Source: Serratia quinivorans
GTDB taxonomy: Bacteria > Pseudomonadota > Gammaproteobacteria > Enterobacterales > Enterobacteriaceae
Reading direction: 5' to 3'
Length of the DNA: 64,000 bases
Assembly: GCF_946227985.1 (NCBI RefSeq)
Contig: NZ_CAMKGL010000007.1
Coordinates: 124,001 to 188,000, forward strand
The notes under the pieces were generated by a model that saw nothing but the letters and a program-made list of their open reading frames with translations, was not told where the DNA came from and ran no database searches. The translations under genes and the position numbers were made by a program. Numbering within the stretch: position 1 is the first letter of the stretch; each line of letters begins with the position of its first letter. Positions 36,957 through 48,528 of the stretch are shown piece by piece.

Positions 36957-36981
36957 CGTTTAAAAACCACGGGTTATCTTC

Positions 36982-38388
36982 ATGCAACAACAGTCACCCG
37001 CCGCTCCTGCGGCCAATAAGCTGAAACGCGGTCTCAGTACGCGTCACATTCGCTTTATGGCGTTGGGCTCGGCTATCGGCACCGGTCTGTTCTACGGTTC
37101 GGCGGACGCCATTAAAATGGCCGGCCCGAGCGTTTTGCTGGCCTACCTGATTGGCGGTATTGTCGCCTTTATCATCATGCGCGCGCTGGGCGAGATGTCG
37201 GTCAACAACCCGCAGGCCAGCTCGTTTTCACGCTATGCGCAGGATTACCTTGGCCCGATGGCCGGATATATTACCGGCTGGACTTACTGTTTTGAAATCC
37301 TGATTGTCGCGATTGCCGACGTGACGGCGTTCGGTATCTATATGGGGATTTGGTTCCCAGAGGTGCCGCACTGGATTTGGGTGCTGAGCGTGGTGCTGGT
37401 GATTGGCGCCATCAACCTGATGAGCGTGAAGGTATTCGGTGAGCTGGAGTTTTGGTTCTCGTTCTTCAAAGTGGCTACTATCATCATCATGATTGCTGCC
37501 GGTATCGGCATCATCATCTGGGGGATTGGTAACGGCGGGCAGCCGACCGGTATCCATAATCTGTGGTCTAACGGCGGCTTCTTCAGTAACGGGTTTATCG
37601 GCATGATCCTGTCGCTGCAGTTGGTGATGTTTGCCTACGGCGGCATCGAAATTATCGGTATTACCGCCGGTGAAGCCAAAGATCCGAAAAGCTCGATTCC
37701 CAAGGCCATCAACTCGGTGCCGTGGCGTATTCTGGTGTTCTACGTCGGTACGCTGTTTGTCATCATGTCGATCTACCCGTGGAACCAGGTGGGCACCAAT
37801 GGCAGCCCATTCGTGCTGACTTTCCAGCACATGGGGATTACCGTGGCGGCAGGTATCCTTAACTTTGTGGTGATCACCGCATCATTGTCTGCGATTAACA
37901 GCGACGTGTTTGGCGTTGGCCGCATGTTGCACGGCATGGCTGAGCAGGGCCACGCGCCGAAGATCTTCAGCAAGGTATCCAAACGCGGTATTCCGTGGGT
38001 CACGGTGGTGGTGATGATGCTGGCGCTGTTGCTGGCGGTATATCTCAACTACATCATGCCGGAAAACGTGTTCCTGGTGATTGCCTCCCTGGCGACCTTC
38101 GCAACCGTGTGGGTGTGGATCATGATCCTGTTCTCACAGATTGCCTTCCGTCGTAGCCTGAGCAAAGAGCAGGTGAAAAACCTGGCCTTCCCGCTGCGCG
38201 GCGGTGTATTTACCTCGGTGGTGGCGATCATCTTCCTGGTGTTTATCATCGGCCTGATTGGTTACTTCCCAACGACCCGCGTATCGCTGTATGCCGGTCT
38301 GGTATGGGTCGTGGTACTGCTGGCGGGCTACTACTTCAAGCTCAACCACCAGAAGAAACTGGCGGTGCTGGCGCAGCAGCAGGATTGA
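36982..38388 (+). CDS. proY: Proline-specific permease ProY
   Basis: A 468-residue amino acid permease of the APC superfamily with 12 membrane segments. Family signatures include [31 protein letters not shown] at the start and [24 protein letters not shown] in the middle. It is the E. coli ProY homologue by sequence and position. ProY is a cryptic proline transporter in Salmonella and E. coli; the physiological substrate is less certain. It ends at a strong bidirectional terminator. Confidence 0.93.
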   Translation: MQQQSPAAPAANKLKRGLSTRHIRFMALGSAIGTGLFYGSADAIKMAGPSVLLAYLIGGIVAFIIMRALGEMSVNNPQASSFSRYAQDYLGPMAGYITGWTYCFEILIVAIADVTAFGIYMGIWFPEVPHWIWVLSVVLVIGAINLMSVKVFGELEFWFSFFKVATIIIMIAAGIGIIIWGIGNGGQPTGIHNLWSNGGFFSNGFIGMILSLQLVMFAYGGIEIIGITAGEAKDPKSSIPKAINSVPWRILVFYVGTLFVIMSIYPWNQVGTNGSPFVLTFQHMGITVAAGILNFVVITASLSAINSDVFGVGRMLHGMAEQGHAPKIFSKVSKRGIPWVTVVVMMLALLLAVYLNYIMPENVFLVIASLATFATVWVWIMILFSQIAFRRSLSKEQVKNLAFPLRGGVFTSVVAIIFLVFIIGLIGYFPTTRVSLYAGLVWVVVLLAGYYFKLNHQKKLAVLAQQQD

Positions 38389-38393
38389 AAATA

Positions 38394-38423
38394 AAAACAC
38401 CGGCCATGTGCCGGTGTTTTTTT
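38394..38423. terminator. Bidirectional terminator after proY
   Basis: AAAACACCGGC (38394-38404) pairs with GCCGGTGTTTT (38410-38420), an 11-bp stem with T- and A-runs on the outer sides. It serves proY and the convergent lipoprotein gene, whose stop lies at its edge. Confidence 0.88.
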
Positions 38424-38685
38424 AAGGGTGTTCCTCAGGTTCGTCGTCACCGGAGGAGCGCGCTTCGATACGCAGGCTGCTGTCGTTCAGCCGTTCTTCC
38501 TTCCCTTCTCCTGCTGCGCGCGCCAGCATCTCGCGGATATCCTGCATATTGCTGCTCAGGGCGCTCAGTGCCGGCTGCAAGGTCCGACTCATATGGCTTT
38601 CGTCCAGCGAAGCGCTGTGCAGGCAGCCAATAAACAGCAGCGTTGCCAGCAGGGTAAATAGCCGGTGGCGTAGTGGTTTCAGCAA
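38422..38685 (-). CDS. Small predicted lipoprotein
   Basis: An 87-residue protein with a signal sequence ending in the lipobox LLFIGC (Cys at residue 21), so probably lipid-anchored after processing. The mature part is short, hydrophilic and predicted helical (ALSALSSNMQDIREMLARAAGEGKEERL), with an acidic tail. I do not recognise the family. The start is TTG at 38685; AAGGA lies about 8 bases upstream on the minus strand and no ATG or GTG precedes the signal sequence. It is 131 bases downstream of the YbdG-like channel gene in the same direction. Confidence 0.6.
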   Translation of the reverse strand: MLKPLRHRLFTLLATLLFIGCLHSASLDESHMSRTLQPALSALSSNMQDIREMLARAAGEGKEERLNDSSLRIEARSSGDDEPEEHP

Positions 38686-38816
38686 TCCTCTTTTCCTTCA
38701 GCGGGCGTTAATCAATGCATTAACGCTGGTTTTATGCCGAAAGAAAAGCGGACTGAGACATCCGTTGCTCCTGGGTTGAGAGTCATTTCCGGCAGAAACA
38801 GTTACGTCAGCCTGCG

Positions 38817-40082
38817 TCAGGAAATGTCTGCCGCCTGCCGCAAAGGGTTTAGCATGCTGCGCATGTCGTTGCCGGTCGGCGTTTGATGTACCCGCAGATC
38901 GAACTCGTTAATTACCGCCAAGATATGGTCAAAGATATCCGACTGAATGCTTTCGTATTCCGCCCAGACCGTGGTGTTGGTGAAGGCGTAAATCTCCAGC
39001 GGCAAGCCCTCTGGCAGCGGTGCCAACTGGCGTACCATCAGCGTCATATTCTGATGAATGCCGGGGTGGGCGCGTAGATAGGCCACCAGGTAAGCGCGCA
39101 GCGTGCCCAGATTAGTCAGGCGGCGGCCGTTGAGCGGTGAACTGAGATCTACGCCAGTCTGCTGATTATGCTGGCTCAATTCCTGCGTTTTATCATTCAG
39201 ATAACGTTGTAGCAGCGGATTGCGGTTCAGCCGCTGTTGTTCTTCATCCGACAAGAAATGGACGCTGGTGGTATCGATATTGATGCTGCGCTTAATGCGG
39301 CGTCCACCGGATTCCGACATTGAACGCCAGTTTTTAAAGGAGTCGGAAATCAGCGCGTAGGTTGGGATGGTGGTGACGGTATTATCCCAGTTACGCACTT
39401 TTACCGTGGTCAGGCCGATGTCGGTGACCGCGCCGTCCGCGCCGTACTTCGGCATCTCCAGCCAGTCGCCAATGGTCAGCATATCGTTGGCTGAAAGCTG
39501 AATACCGGCCACCAGGCCGAGGATCGGGTCTTTAAACACCAACATCAGCACGGCGGTCATCGCCCCCAGGCCGCTGAGTAGCAGCAATGGCGATTTACCC
39601 ATCAGCAAGGAGACGATCATGATGCCAATCAGGATGGCGGCTACCAGCTTCAGCCCCTGGAAAATACCGCGCAACGGCAGCTGGTTTGAAATTGGGCTTT
39701 GGCGCAGCATCGCCAACAGCGTATCCAGCAGGGAAAACAACGACAGCAGGGCGAAGCCCATGATCCACACCTGGGCGGCGGTGACGATAACCGCCTGCGT
39801 CTGACCACCGGCGTGTAACCACAGCACGGCCTGCAGATTAATGATCACCCCCTGCAATAACAACGCCATACGCTGGAACAGCTTGTACTGGGTGATTGCC
39901 TGTTGCCATACGCGCTGCGATTGCTGGCCACGGCGCTGGACAGCCTTCAGCACTACGCGGTGCAGCACCAGATGGATCACCACCGAAATCAGGACGATCA
40001 GCCCCAGCACCATCAGCAGAGACATCACCCCACTAAATTCCAGCCCGAACTTCTCCAGCCACAGGGTTATCTGTTGTTGCAT
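38817..40082 (-). CDS. MscS-type mechanosensitive channel, YbdG family
   Basis: A 421-residue membrane protein with about five N-terminal membrane helices and the MscS pore and beta domain: [53 protein letters not shown]. It is a close homologue of E. coli YbdG, a small-conductance channel giving protection in mild osmotic shock. E. coli carries ybdG elsewhere, so the location beside proY and malZ is a rearrangement. The ATG at 40082 has AAAGGAG 7 bases upstream on the minus strand; an in-frame extension to 40127 is unlikely. Confidence 0.92.
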   Translation of the reverse strand: MQQQITLWLEKFGLEFSGVMSLLMVLGLIVLISVVIHLVLHRVVLKAVQRRGQQSQRVWQQAITQYKLFQRMALLLQGVIINLQAVLWLHAGGQTQAVIVTAAQVWIMGFALLSLFSLLDTLLAMLRQSPISNQLPLRGIFQGLKLVAAILIGIMIVSLLMGKSPLLLLSGLGAMTAVLMLVFKDPILGLVAGIQLSANDMLTIGDWLEMPKYGADGAVTDIGLTTVKVRNWDNTVTTIPTYALISDSFKNWRSMSESGGRRIKRSINIDTTSVHFLSDEEQQRLNRNPLLQRYLNDKTQELSQHNQQTGVDLSSPLNGRRLTNLGTLRAYLVAYLRAHPGIHQNMTLMVRQLAPLPEGLPLEIYAFTNTTVWAEYESIQSDIFDHILAVINEFDLRVHQTPTGNDMRSMLNPLRQAADIS

Positions 40083-40204
40083 TGCCGCTCCTTTAAAAAA
40101 TGTGCAAAAAATATCCAATAGACTCAAAACACGTTAGCCTAATGGCTACGGGCCGTAATGTGCGTCTTTTTACCCTTTTTTACATAGGGTTGCCGTTGAC
40201 CGAC

Positions 40205-40230
40205 TATCTCCACCCCCCGGCTCCTCCCCG
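40205..40230 (-). promoter_or_regulatory. Possible MalT sites before malZ
   Basis: On the minus strand GGGGAGGAG (complement of 40221-40229) contains the MalT core GGA(G/T)GA, and a poorer copy lies beside it (40209-40219). malZ belongs to the maltose regulon in E. coli. The match is suggestive only. Confidence 0.35.
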
Positions 40231-40331
40231 AGTTAACCGGCCAGAGAGGAGGGGGACTGGCACTCAACGTGGCATTGTTCGTGGCATTGAATAACGTCGT
40301 CGATTTCGTTTTGTACAGCAGGAGGAAAGTC

Positions 40332-42155
40332 ATGCTTAACGCCTGGCATCAACCGGTCCCGCCCTTCGTGGTGAAGAAGGGGCAGCGCCTGGATATCACG
40401 CTGTGGTTACAGGGTGATGATTTGCCCGAACGGGTATTTTTACGAGCCGAACCGGATAATGAAGAATGGCTGCTGATCATGAAAGCTCAGCAGGCGGAGG
40501 GTTTGCACCGCTATCAGGCCAGTTTGACGCTCAATGAAGGTGAGCCAACCCGTCGTTACTGTTTCAAACTGGTTTGGGCCGATCGTCAGCAGTGGTTCGG
40601 GCCTCGGGGCTGGTCGTTGATACCGCCGGGGCAGTTGACACAGTTTGCGGTCGACGTGCCCGATAGCAGCCCGGCATGGGTGGCGGATCAGATTTTTTAT
40701 CAAATTTTCCCCGATCGCTTTGCCGGCAGCGGGGGGGAACACGGCATTCAGAGCGGCAGTTATCGTCATCATGCGGCCGGTTGTGATGTGGTGCGCCAGG
40801 ATTGGCAATATCCGCTGGAAGACCGGCACGCTGCGTCCACTTTCTATGGTGGTGACCTGGACGGCATCAACCAAAAGCTGCCTTATTTACAGAAACTGGG
40901 GGTGACGGCGCTGTATTTAAACCCGATTTTCACCGCGCCGAGCGTGCATAAATACGATACCGAAGATTATTACCAGGTCGATCCCTACCTCGGCGGTAAC
41001 GCCGCCCTGCAACGTTTGCGAGTGAGCACTCACAAGGTAGGGATGAAACTGGTGCTGGACGGGGTGTTTAACCATACCGGTGATTCGCATCCATGGTTTG
41101 ATCGCCATCAGCAAGGTGAGAACGGCGCTTGCCATCACCCTGATTCTCCCTATCGCAGCTGGTTTAATTTCTACCCCGATGGCCGGGCGCTCGACTGGAA
41201 GGGTAACGCCAGCCTGCCGAAGCTCAATTTCGCTGAGCCGCAGGTGGCCGAGGCGATTTATCGTGGTGAGGGTAGCGTGGTACGCCATTGGCTGCGGCCG
41301 CCGTACAGCATTGATGGCTGGCGGCTGGACGTGGTGCATATGCTGGGTGAGAACGGGGGGGCTAGCGGTAACTTGCAGCATTTGGCGGGTATTTATCAGG
41401 CGGTTAAACAGGAAAGTCCGCAGGCCTATGTACTGGGCGAGCATTTTGGCGACGCGCGTCGTTGGCTGCATGCCGGGGTGGAAGATGCCGCGATGAACTA
41501 TATGGGCTTTGCCCTGCCGGTTCGGGGGTTCCTCGCCGGGCTGGACGTGGCGCACCACCCGGTGCAGATGGACGCGGCGGACTGTGCCCAGTGGATGGAC
41601 GACTACCGGGCCGGGTTACCGCACGGCCGCCAGTTGATTCAGTTCAACCAGCTCGACAGCCATGACACTGCACGTTTTCTGACGCTATTACAGGGCAATC
41701 AGGCACGGATGCGCATGGCGGCGGTGTGGCTGATGAGCTGGATTGGTGTGCCTTGCCTGTATTATGGCGATGAGATTGGCCTGGATGGCGCTAATGATCC
41801 GTTTTGCCGTAAGCCTTTCCCGTGGGACGAGAACCAGTGGGACCAGAACTTGTTAGCCCTGTGCCAGCGTATGGCGGCACTGCGTAAGCAGAGCCTGGCG
41901 CTGCGCCGTGGGGGTTGTCAGGTACTGCACGCCGCCGGTGAAACACTGGCGTTTGTGCGCATCTATCAGCAGGAGCAGGTGCTGGTGGCGTTACAGCGTG
42001 GCGGGAGCGGCAAAGTGACGTTGCCGCACAGCCCGCTGCTGGCGGCAGGCCAATGGCAACGGTGGGAAGGGCATGGTGAGTTGAATAATGAGCTGAGCGC
42101 GATCTCGCTGCAATTAGGCGAGGAGTCCGTGACGCTGTGGCGACGAGTCGGTTAG
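40332..42155 (+). CDS. malZ: Maltodextrin glucosidase
   Basis: A 607-residue cytoplasmic GH13 glucosidase. The opening [13 protein letters not shown] matches E. coli MalZ. An N-terminal beta domain precedes the catalytic barrel, with nucleophile D333 in [10 protein letters not shown], acid/base E370 in VLGEHFGDA and D445 in LDSHDTARF. MalZ releases glucose from the reducing end of maltodextrins. ATG 40332 follows a strong AGGAGG; the in-frame start at 40269 lies in the leader. A strong terminator separates it from convergent ggt. Confidence 0.96.
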   Translation: MLNAWHQPVPPFVVKKGQRLDITLWLQGDDLPERVFLRAEPDNEEWLLIMKAQQAEGLHRYQASLTLNEGEPTRRYCFKLVWADRQQWFGPRGWSLIPPGQLTQFAVDVPDSSPAWVADQIFYQIFPDRFAGSGGEHGIQSGSYRHHAAGCDVVRQDWQYPLEDRHAASTFYGGDLDGINQKLPYLQKLGVTALYLNPIFTAPSVHKYDTEDYYQVDPYLGGNAALQRLRVSTHKVGMKLVLDGVFNHTGDSHPWFDRHQQGENGACHHPDSPYRSWFNFYPDGRALDWKGNASLPKLNFAEPQVAEAIYRGEGSVVRHWLRPPYSIDGWRLDVVHMLGENGGASGNLQHLAGIYQAVKQESPQAYVLGEHFGDARRWLHAGVEDAAMNYMGFALPVRGFLAGLDVAHHPVQMDAADCAQWMDDYRAGLPHGRQLIQFNQLDSHDTARFLTLLQGNQARMRMAAVWLMSWIGVPCLYYGDEIGLDGANDPFCRKPFPWDENQWDQNLLALCQRMAALRKQSLALRRGGCQVLHAAGETLAFVRIYQQEQVLVALQRGGSGKVTLPHSPLLAAGQWQRWEGHGELNNELSAISLQLGEESVTLWRRVG

Positions 42156-42161
42156 TTCTGT

Positions 42162-42187
42162 AAAGGGGCCGGCATACCGGCCCCTTT
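42162..42187. terminator. Bidirectional terminator between malZ and ggt
   Basis: AAAGGGGCCGG (42162-42172) pairs with CCGGCCCCTTT (42177-42187) around CATA, an 11-bp GC-rich stem with T on one side and A on the other. Confidence 0.85.
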
Positions 42188-42221
42188 ATGGGTTAGTGGG
42201 TGTTCACATCCCCCAGTCAGA

Positions 42222-43985
42222 TCAATAGCCTGCGGCAGAACCGGCCGGGCGACGAACGTCGTTGGCACCGTACAGGTAGCCTTCGCGCACCTTGCCGGAA
42301 ACGGCGGAGTCGTTACCGGAGTTGGCCGGGCTGACGCCAGCCGCACCTGGCAGACCGACCAGAATCAATTCAGCGGCGCCCCATGGCGTTTGCTCGACCA
42401 TTTTGTAACCCATGCCGCTGAGGATTTTCAGCGTATCGGCAGAAACTCCGCGCTGTTCGTAATAAACCTCATCCGGTAACCATTGATGATGGATACGCGG
42501 TGCATCGACGGCCTCCTGTGGTGCCATACCGTGGTCGATCACGTTCAGCGCAGTCTGCAGTGTGATAGTTATGATGCGCGATCCCCCCGGCGAACCGAGT
42601 ACCATAAAGATTTTATTGTCCTTGGTCACCAGCGTCGGGCTCATTGACGATAGTGGGCGCTTACCGGGGGCAATGCTGTTGGCAGTGCCTTGCACCAGCC
42701 CATAGAGGTTTTTCTCCCCGACCTTGACGGTAAAGTCGTCCATTTCATCGTTGAGGAAGAAGCCGGTGCCTGGCGCAATCACCACCGCGCCAAAGCGACC
42801 GTTGACAGTATAGGTGGTGGAAACCGCGTTACCCTGATGATCGACAATCGAATAATGGGTGGTTTCCGGTTTTTCGTGGGGTTCCATACCGGGCTGCACG
42901 TTCTCCGACGGCGTGGCCTTGTCCGCGACGATTTTCTTGCGGATTTCCTCGGCATAGCTTTTGCTGACCAATCTGTCGATCGGATTCTTGATGAACTCTG
43001 GGTCACCGAGGTAAGTATTACGGTCCATATAGGCGTGGCGCATAGCTTCGGTCATGGTGTGAATGGCTGCCGCCGAGTTAAAGCCCATGCTTTTCAGGTC
43101 GTAGCCTTCGACCACGTTAAGAATTTCGCACAATGTGACGCCGCCGGAGCTTGGCGGGGGAGCAGAAACAAATTTATAGCCGCGATAGCTACAGGTAATC
43201 GGCGGGGTTTCGGTGACTTTGTAGTTGGCGAAGTCGGCCGCCGTCAGAATACCGCCCCCCTGTTTGGCCGCGGCCTCGACCGCCTGCGGAATTTTGCCTT
43301 TATAGAAGGCGTCCGGGCCTTCTTTGGCGATGGCCGCCAGCGTATTGGCCAGGTCGCTCTGCACCAGGCGATCGCCCGGCTGTAGCGGCGTACCGTCGGG
43401 ACGCAGGAAAATCCGGGCGGATTCCGCATCCTGTTTAAAACGTGCGGTGGTGGTATCGAGAATATCGGTATCGGCACGGGTCAGCACAAAGCCCTCGCGC
43501 GCCAGTTTGATTGCCGGGGCCATCACCTGCTCGCGGCTCAATTTGCCGTATTTCTTACGTGCGGTTTCCATGCCCAGCACGGTACCCGGCACGCCTGCGG
43601 CCAGATAGCCGTACAGGCTGGCGCCTTTCTTCACGTTGCCGTCGGCATCCAGATACATATTGGCGCTGGCCGCTGCCGGTGCGGTTTCGCGGAAGTTGAT
43701 AAAGGTATCGGTGCCATCGGCCAGGTGCACCGTCATAAAGCCGCCGCCGCCGATGTTACCGCAGCACGGGTTGACCACCGCCTGCGCATAACCCACGGCT
43801 ACGGCCGCATCAATCGCATTGCCGCCCAGCTTCAGGATATCCACGCCGACCTGTGAGGCCAGATGTTGCGATGTCACCACCATGCCGTTTTTGGCTTCAA
43901 CCGCCGGATTGGAGGCGGCATACAGGCTGCTGCTGACCAGCAGCGCCGCCATGGTCAGCGGCTTGCTCCATTTTTGTAAAAACAT
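42222..43985 (-). CDS. ggt: Gamma-glutamyltranspeptidase
   Basis: A 587-residue periplasmic Ntn-hydrolase precursor. It has a signal peptide at about 1-24 (cleavage after LYAAS region) and a heavy chain running to residue 374. Autocleavage before T375 in PETTHYSIVD frees the catalytic Thr of the light chain. Further conserved motifs are PLSSMSPT and SPGGSRIITITLQ. The enzyme hydrolyses glutathione and other gamma-glutamyl compounds or transfers the glutamyl group. In E. coli ggt lies elsewhere; here it sits between malZ and a peroxiredoxin gene. It may follow that gene on the minus strand, but a strong terminator lies between them. Confidence 0.95.
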   Translation of the reverse strand: MFLQKWSKPLTMAALLVSSSLYAASNPAVEAKNGMVVTSQHLASQVGVDILKLGGNAIDAAVAVGYAQAVVNPCCGNIGGGGFMTVHLADGTDTFINFRETAPAAASANMYLDADGNVKKGASLYGYLAAGVPGTVLGMETARKKYGKLSREQVMAPAIKLAREGFVLTRADTDILDTTTARFKQDAESARIFLRPDGTPLQPGDRLVQSDLANTLAAIAKEGPDAFYKGKIPQAVEAAAKQGGGILTAADFANYKVTETPPITCSYRGYKFVSAPPPSSGGVTLCEILNVVEGYDLKSMGFNSAAAIHTMTEAMRHAYMDRNTYLGDPEFIKNPIDRLVSKSYAEEIRKKIVADKATPSENVQPGMEPHEKPETTHYSIVDHQGNAVSTTYTVNGRFGAVVIAPGTGFFLNDEMDDFTVKVGEKNLYGLVQGTANSIAPGKRPLSSMSPTLVTKDNKIFMVLGSPGGSRIITITLQTALNVIDHGMAPQEAVDAPRIHHQWLPDEVYYEQRGVSADTLKILSGMGYKMVEQTPWGAAELILVGLPGAAGVSPANSGNDSAVSGKVREGYLYGANDVRRPAGSAAGY

Positions 43986-44161
43986 AGTTTACCCTGTCAG
44001 TTTTCTTATTGTGTTTGGCTTGCCCCTCCGGTCGTGCAAAGAGCGGGCCAGCGTTATTGATACTAGCCAGAGTTAAGGGATTGTGCGGAAAATAGCCAGG
44101 GAAATGTGAGCGGAAACAAGCAAATGAAGCACACAATGGGGGCGATGTGCCCTAAAAAAGG

Positions 44162-44190
44162 GCAAAAAAAACCGGCCGCGAGGGCCGGTT
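44162..44190 (-). terminator. Terminator of the peroxiredoxin gene
   Basis: AACCGGCC (44170-44177) pairs with GGCCGGTT (44183-44190). On the minus strand the stem is followed by a run of eight T (44163-44170 on the plus strand are A). Confidence 0.88.
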
Positions 44191-44210
44191 GATACAGGTG
44201 CAGGCTGAAA

Positions 44211-44813
44211 TTACAGCTTGGAAGCGTTCTCGGACAGGTATTTAGCCACGCCATCCGGAGATGCGCCCATACCTGCTTTGCCTTTTTCCCACTGAGCCGG
44301 GCACACTTCGCCGTGTTGCTCGTGGAATTGCAGCGCGTCAACGGTACGGATCATTTCGTCGATGTTACGGCCGATTGGCAGGTCGTTAACAACCTGAGCA
44401 CGAACCACACCGTCTTTGTCGATCAGGAAAGAACCACGCAGGGCAACGCCTGCTTCTGGGTGCTCGATGCCATAAGCTTTCTGAATTTCACGCTTAATGT
44501 CAGCAACCATTGCGTATTTCACTTCCCCGATACCGCCATTCTCGACAGGGGTTTTACGCCATGCGTTGTGGACAAATTCTGAGTCGAATGAAACGCCAAC
44601 CACTTCAACGCCACGCTTCTGGAATTCTTCATAGCGGTGATCGAAAGCGATCAGCTCAGAAGGACATACGAAGGTGAAGTCCATCGGCCAGAAGAACAGC
44701 ACGGCTGGTTTGCCGTTCAGGTGCTTCTTGAAGTTGAAGTTTTCTACGATTTCGCCATTGCCGAGTACGGCAGCAGCGGTGAAGTCAGGGGCTTGACGAG
44801 TTACCAGGACCAT
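44211..44813 (-). CDS. 2-Cys peroxiredoxin (AhpC/TSA family)
   Basis: A 200-residue typical 2-Cys peroxiredoxin. The peroxidatic cysteine is C50 in PMDFTFVCPSE and the resolving cysteine C171 in GEVCPAQW; the C-terminal arm ends GVAKYLSENASKL. It reduces hydrogen peroxide and organic peroxides in the cytoplasm using thioredoxin or AhpF-type reductants. No ahpF-like gene is adjacent. ATG 44813 gives the family length; an in-frame extension to 44930 crosses the regulatory region. The usual TSA motif FVCPTE is FVCPSE here. An OxyR-like half-site lies 100 bases upstream. Confidence 0.94.
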   Translation of the reverse strand: MVLVTRQAPDFTAAAVLGNGEIVENFNFKKHLNGKPAVLFFWPMDFTFVCPSELIAFDHRYEEFQKRGVEVVGVSFDSEFVHNAWRKTPVENGGIGEVKYAMVADIKREIQKAYGIEHPEAGVALRGSFLIDKDGVVRAQVVNDLPIGRNIDEMIRTVDALQFHEQHGEVCPAQWEKGKAGMGASPDGVAKYLSENASKL

Positions 44814-44912
44814 AATTACTCCTGTAATAGGTGTTAAGGGGTTGATGTAAAAGCAAGGGCCAGTATAGGGGCCACGACTTGGTGAAGAAAGGGTAAAAGA
44901 CCAATCAATGAG

Positions 44913-44927
44913 ATAGCTTTCACCTAT
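44913..44927 (-). promoter_or_regulatory. OxyR-like half-site before the peroxiredoxin gene
   Basis: ATAGCTTTCACCTAT matches the OxyR half-site pattern ATAG-N-T-NNN-A-N-CTAT at every fixed position. The partner half-site expected 7 bases away is poor on both sides. Peroxide induction through OxyR would fit the gene. Confidence 0.5.
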
Positions 44928-45042
44928 CAAAGTCGGTGATTAAATTTAGCAGTCTTTAAAAATAACCTTTTCCCATAAAAGGGCAAGGCTTAAAAAGCAA
45001 TTTCTTGTAAAGCATCGCATTTTCAACGGCTTTGGCTTGACC

Positions 45043-45624
45043 TTACAGCTGCTTGTCTTTGGCCTGCTGCATCATCTGTGGGTAAAACTGCCAGAATTGT
45101 GTTTCAAGCTGATGATAGTTGCGCTCCACGTCGGCGAAGGAGCCGGCCAGTGCGGCCAGGCGCGGACGACGGCTGGCCATGCCTGCCAGCACCTTACCGA
45201 TAAACGGCAGTTCGGCGTAGCGCTCCAGCCAGCGTTCCGGCCATAAATAGCCGTTCAGATTCTGAAAGCGTGGCGGCGTCAGCGGCAAATGCGGCAGGAT
45301 TTGGCTCTGGGCCTGCTGGGTAAAACCCTGCAGGCTGAGGGACGGTTCCAGCTGTTGCCAGTGACGTGCCAGGAAGTGATCCCATACCACGTCGAGCGTA
45401 ATGGGGGCCACGCGCCGGTGTTCTTCCGAGAAATAGGCGCGGCAGGCTCTTACCTGCGGCAGGCTGTCGGTCAGCACATCGACGCGACGGTGCATCATAA
45501 TGCCGGCCACCACGGCGGGATCGTACTCGCCTGCAGGGTTGCCGCGCACGAAGTCGGCCAACAGATTACCCAGCAACGAGCTTTCCGCCAGTGAGGCTAA
45601 ATGGAGATGAGCGAGAAAATTCAT
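45043..45624 (-). CDS. acpH: Acyl carrier protein phosphodiesterase
   Basis: A 193-residue HD-like hydrolase matching E. coli AcpH in its start ([10 protein letters not shown]), length and place before queA. The motif [10 protein letters not shown] and the [10 protein letters not shown] segment carry the metal-binding Asp and His residues of the family. The enzyme removes 4'-phosphopantetheine from acyl carrier protein. ATG 45624 is the family start. It is divergent from queA, with an ERIC element filling most of the gap. Confidence 0.94.
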   Translation of the reverse strand: MNFLAHLHLASLAESSLLGNLLADFVRGNPAGEYDPAVVAGIMMHRRVDVLTDSLPQVRACRAYFSEEHRRVAPITLDVVWDHFLARHWQQLEPSLSLQGFTQQAQSQILPHLPLTPPRFQNLNGYLWPERWLERYAELPFIGKVLAGMASRRPRLAALAGSFADVERNYHQLETQFWQFYPQMMQQAKDKQL

Positions 45625-45720
45625 TCGGCAACTATAACGCAACTCATGCAAATCCTCCTTATTTCTTGCCGCTGACCGCCCGCAGCTTTAGACTAGGCCG
45701 CCTGTTTTTTATGACCAACA

Positions 45721-45843
45721 TACCCGTCGCCTTTCAAGCCGCAGTGTTGTTGGCTGCACTTGCCCACTCCGGTCACTTACTCAAGTAAGCTCCTGGATAT
45801 GGGCAAGCTGGCCGCCTAACTGCAACTTGAAATTCATAGGGTA
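45721..45843. repeat. ERIC element 3, at the queA promoter
   Basis: Bounded by TACCC and GGGTA, with the core GTCACTTACTCAAGTAAGCTCCTGG-like segment and near-identical ends to ERIC 2 (TTTCAAGCCGCAG... and ...CTGCAACTTGAAATTC). It ends 25 bases before the queA start codon, so it lies in the queA promoter or 5' leader. Confidence 0.88.
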
Positions 45844-45868
45844 TATACAATTGAAGAAGTGAATAGCC

Positions 45869-48137
<2,269 letters not shown>

Positions 48138-48170
48138 ATTAATAATTGATAACTTAATGAGGGAATTTCA

Positions 48171-48503
48171 ATGAGCTTTTTCATTTCTGACGCCGTCGCA
48201 TCCGCAGGAGCTCCGTCTCAGGGAAGCCCGTACTCTCTGATCATTATGCTGGTAGTTTTTGGCCTGATTTTCTATTTCATGATCCTGCGCCCACAGCAGA
48301 AACGCGCTAAAGAGCATAAGAAACTGATGGACTCGATCGGCAAGGGTGATGAAGTGCTGACCACCGGTGGCCTGATCGGTCGCGTGACCAAAGTGGCTGA
48401 CACCGGCATCATCGCTATTGCGCTGAACGACACCACGGAAGTGATGATCAAGCGTGACTTCGTGGCGGCCGTTCTGCCGAAAGGTACCATGAAGGCCCTG
48501 TAA
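48171..48503 (+). CDS. yajC: Sec translocon accessory subunit YajC
   Basis: A 110-residue single-pass inner-membrane protein with one helix at about 20-40 ([24 protein letters not shown]) and a conserved cytoplasmic domain ([17 protein letters not shown]). YajC associates with SecD and SecF, encoded directly downstream, and with YidC. Length and order match E. coli. Confidence 0.97.
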   Translation: MSFFISDAVASAGAPSQGSPYSLIIMLVVFGLIFYFMILRPQQKRAKEHKKLMDSIGKGDEVLTTGGLIGRVTKVADTGIIAIALNDTTEVMIKRDFVAAVLPKGTMKAL

Positions 48504-48528
48504 TTTTGTTTTCCCGAAGGGAATTGCC

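Noticed and set aside
38705-38726. Hairpin GCGTTAAT/ATTAACGC between the YbdG-like gene and the lipoprotein gene
   Set aside because: No T-run on either strand and no known operator; too short to call without other evidence.
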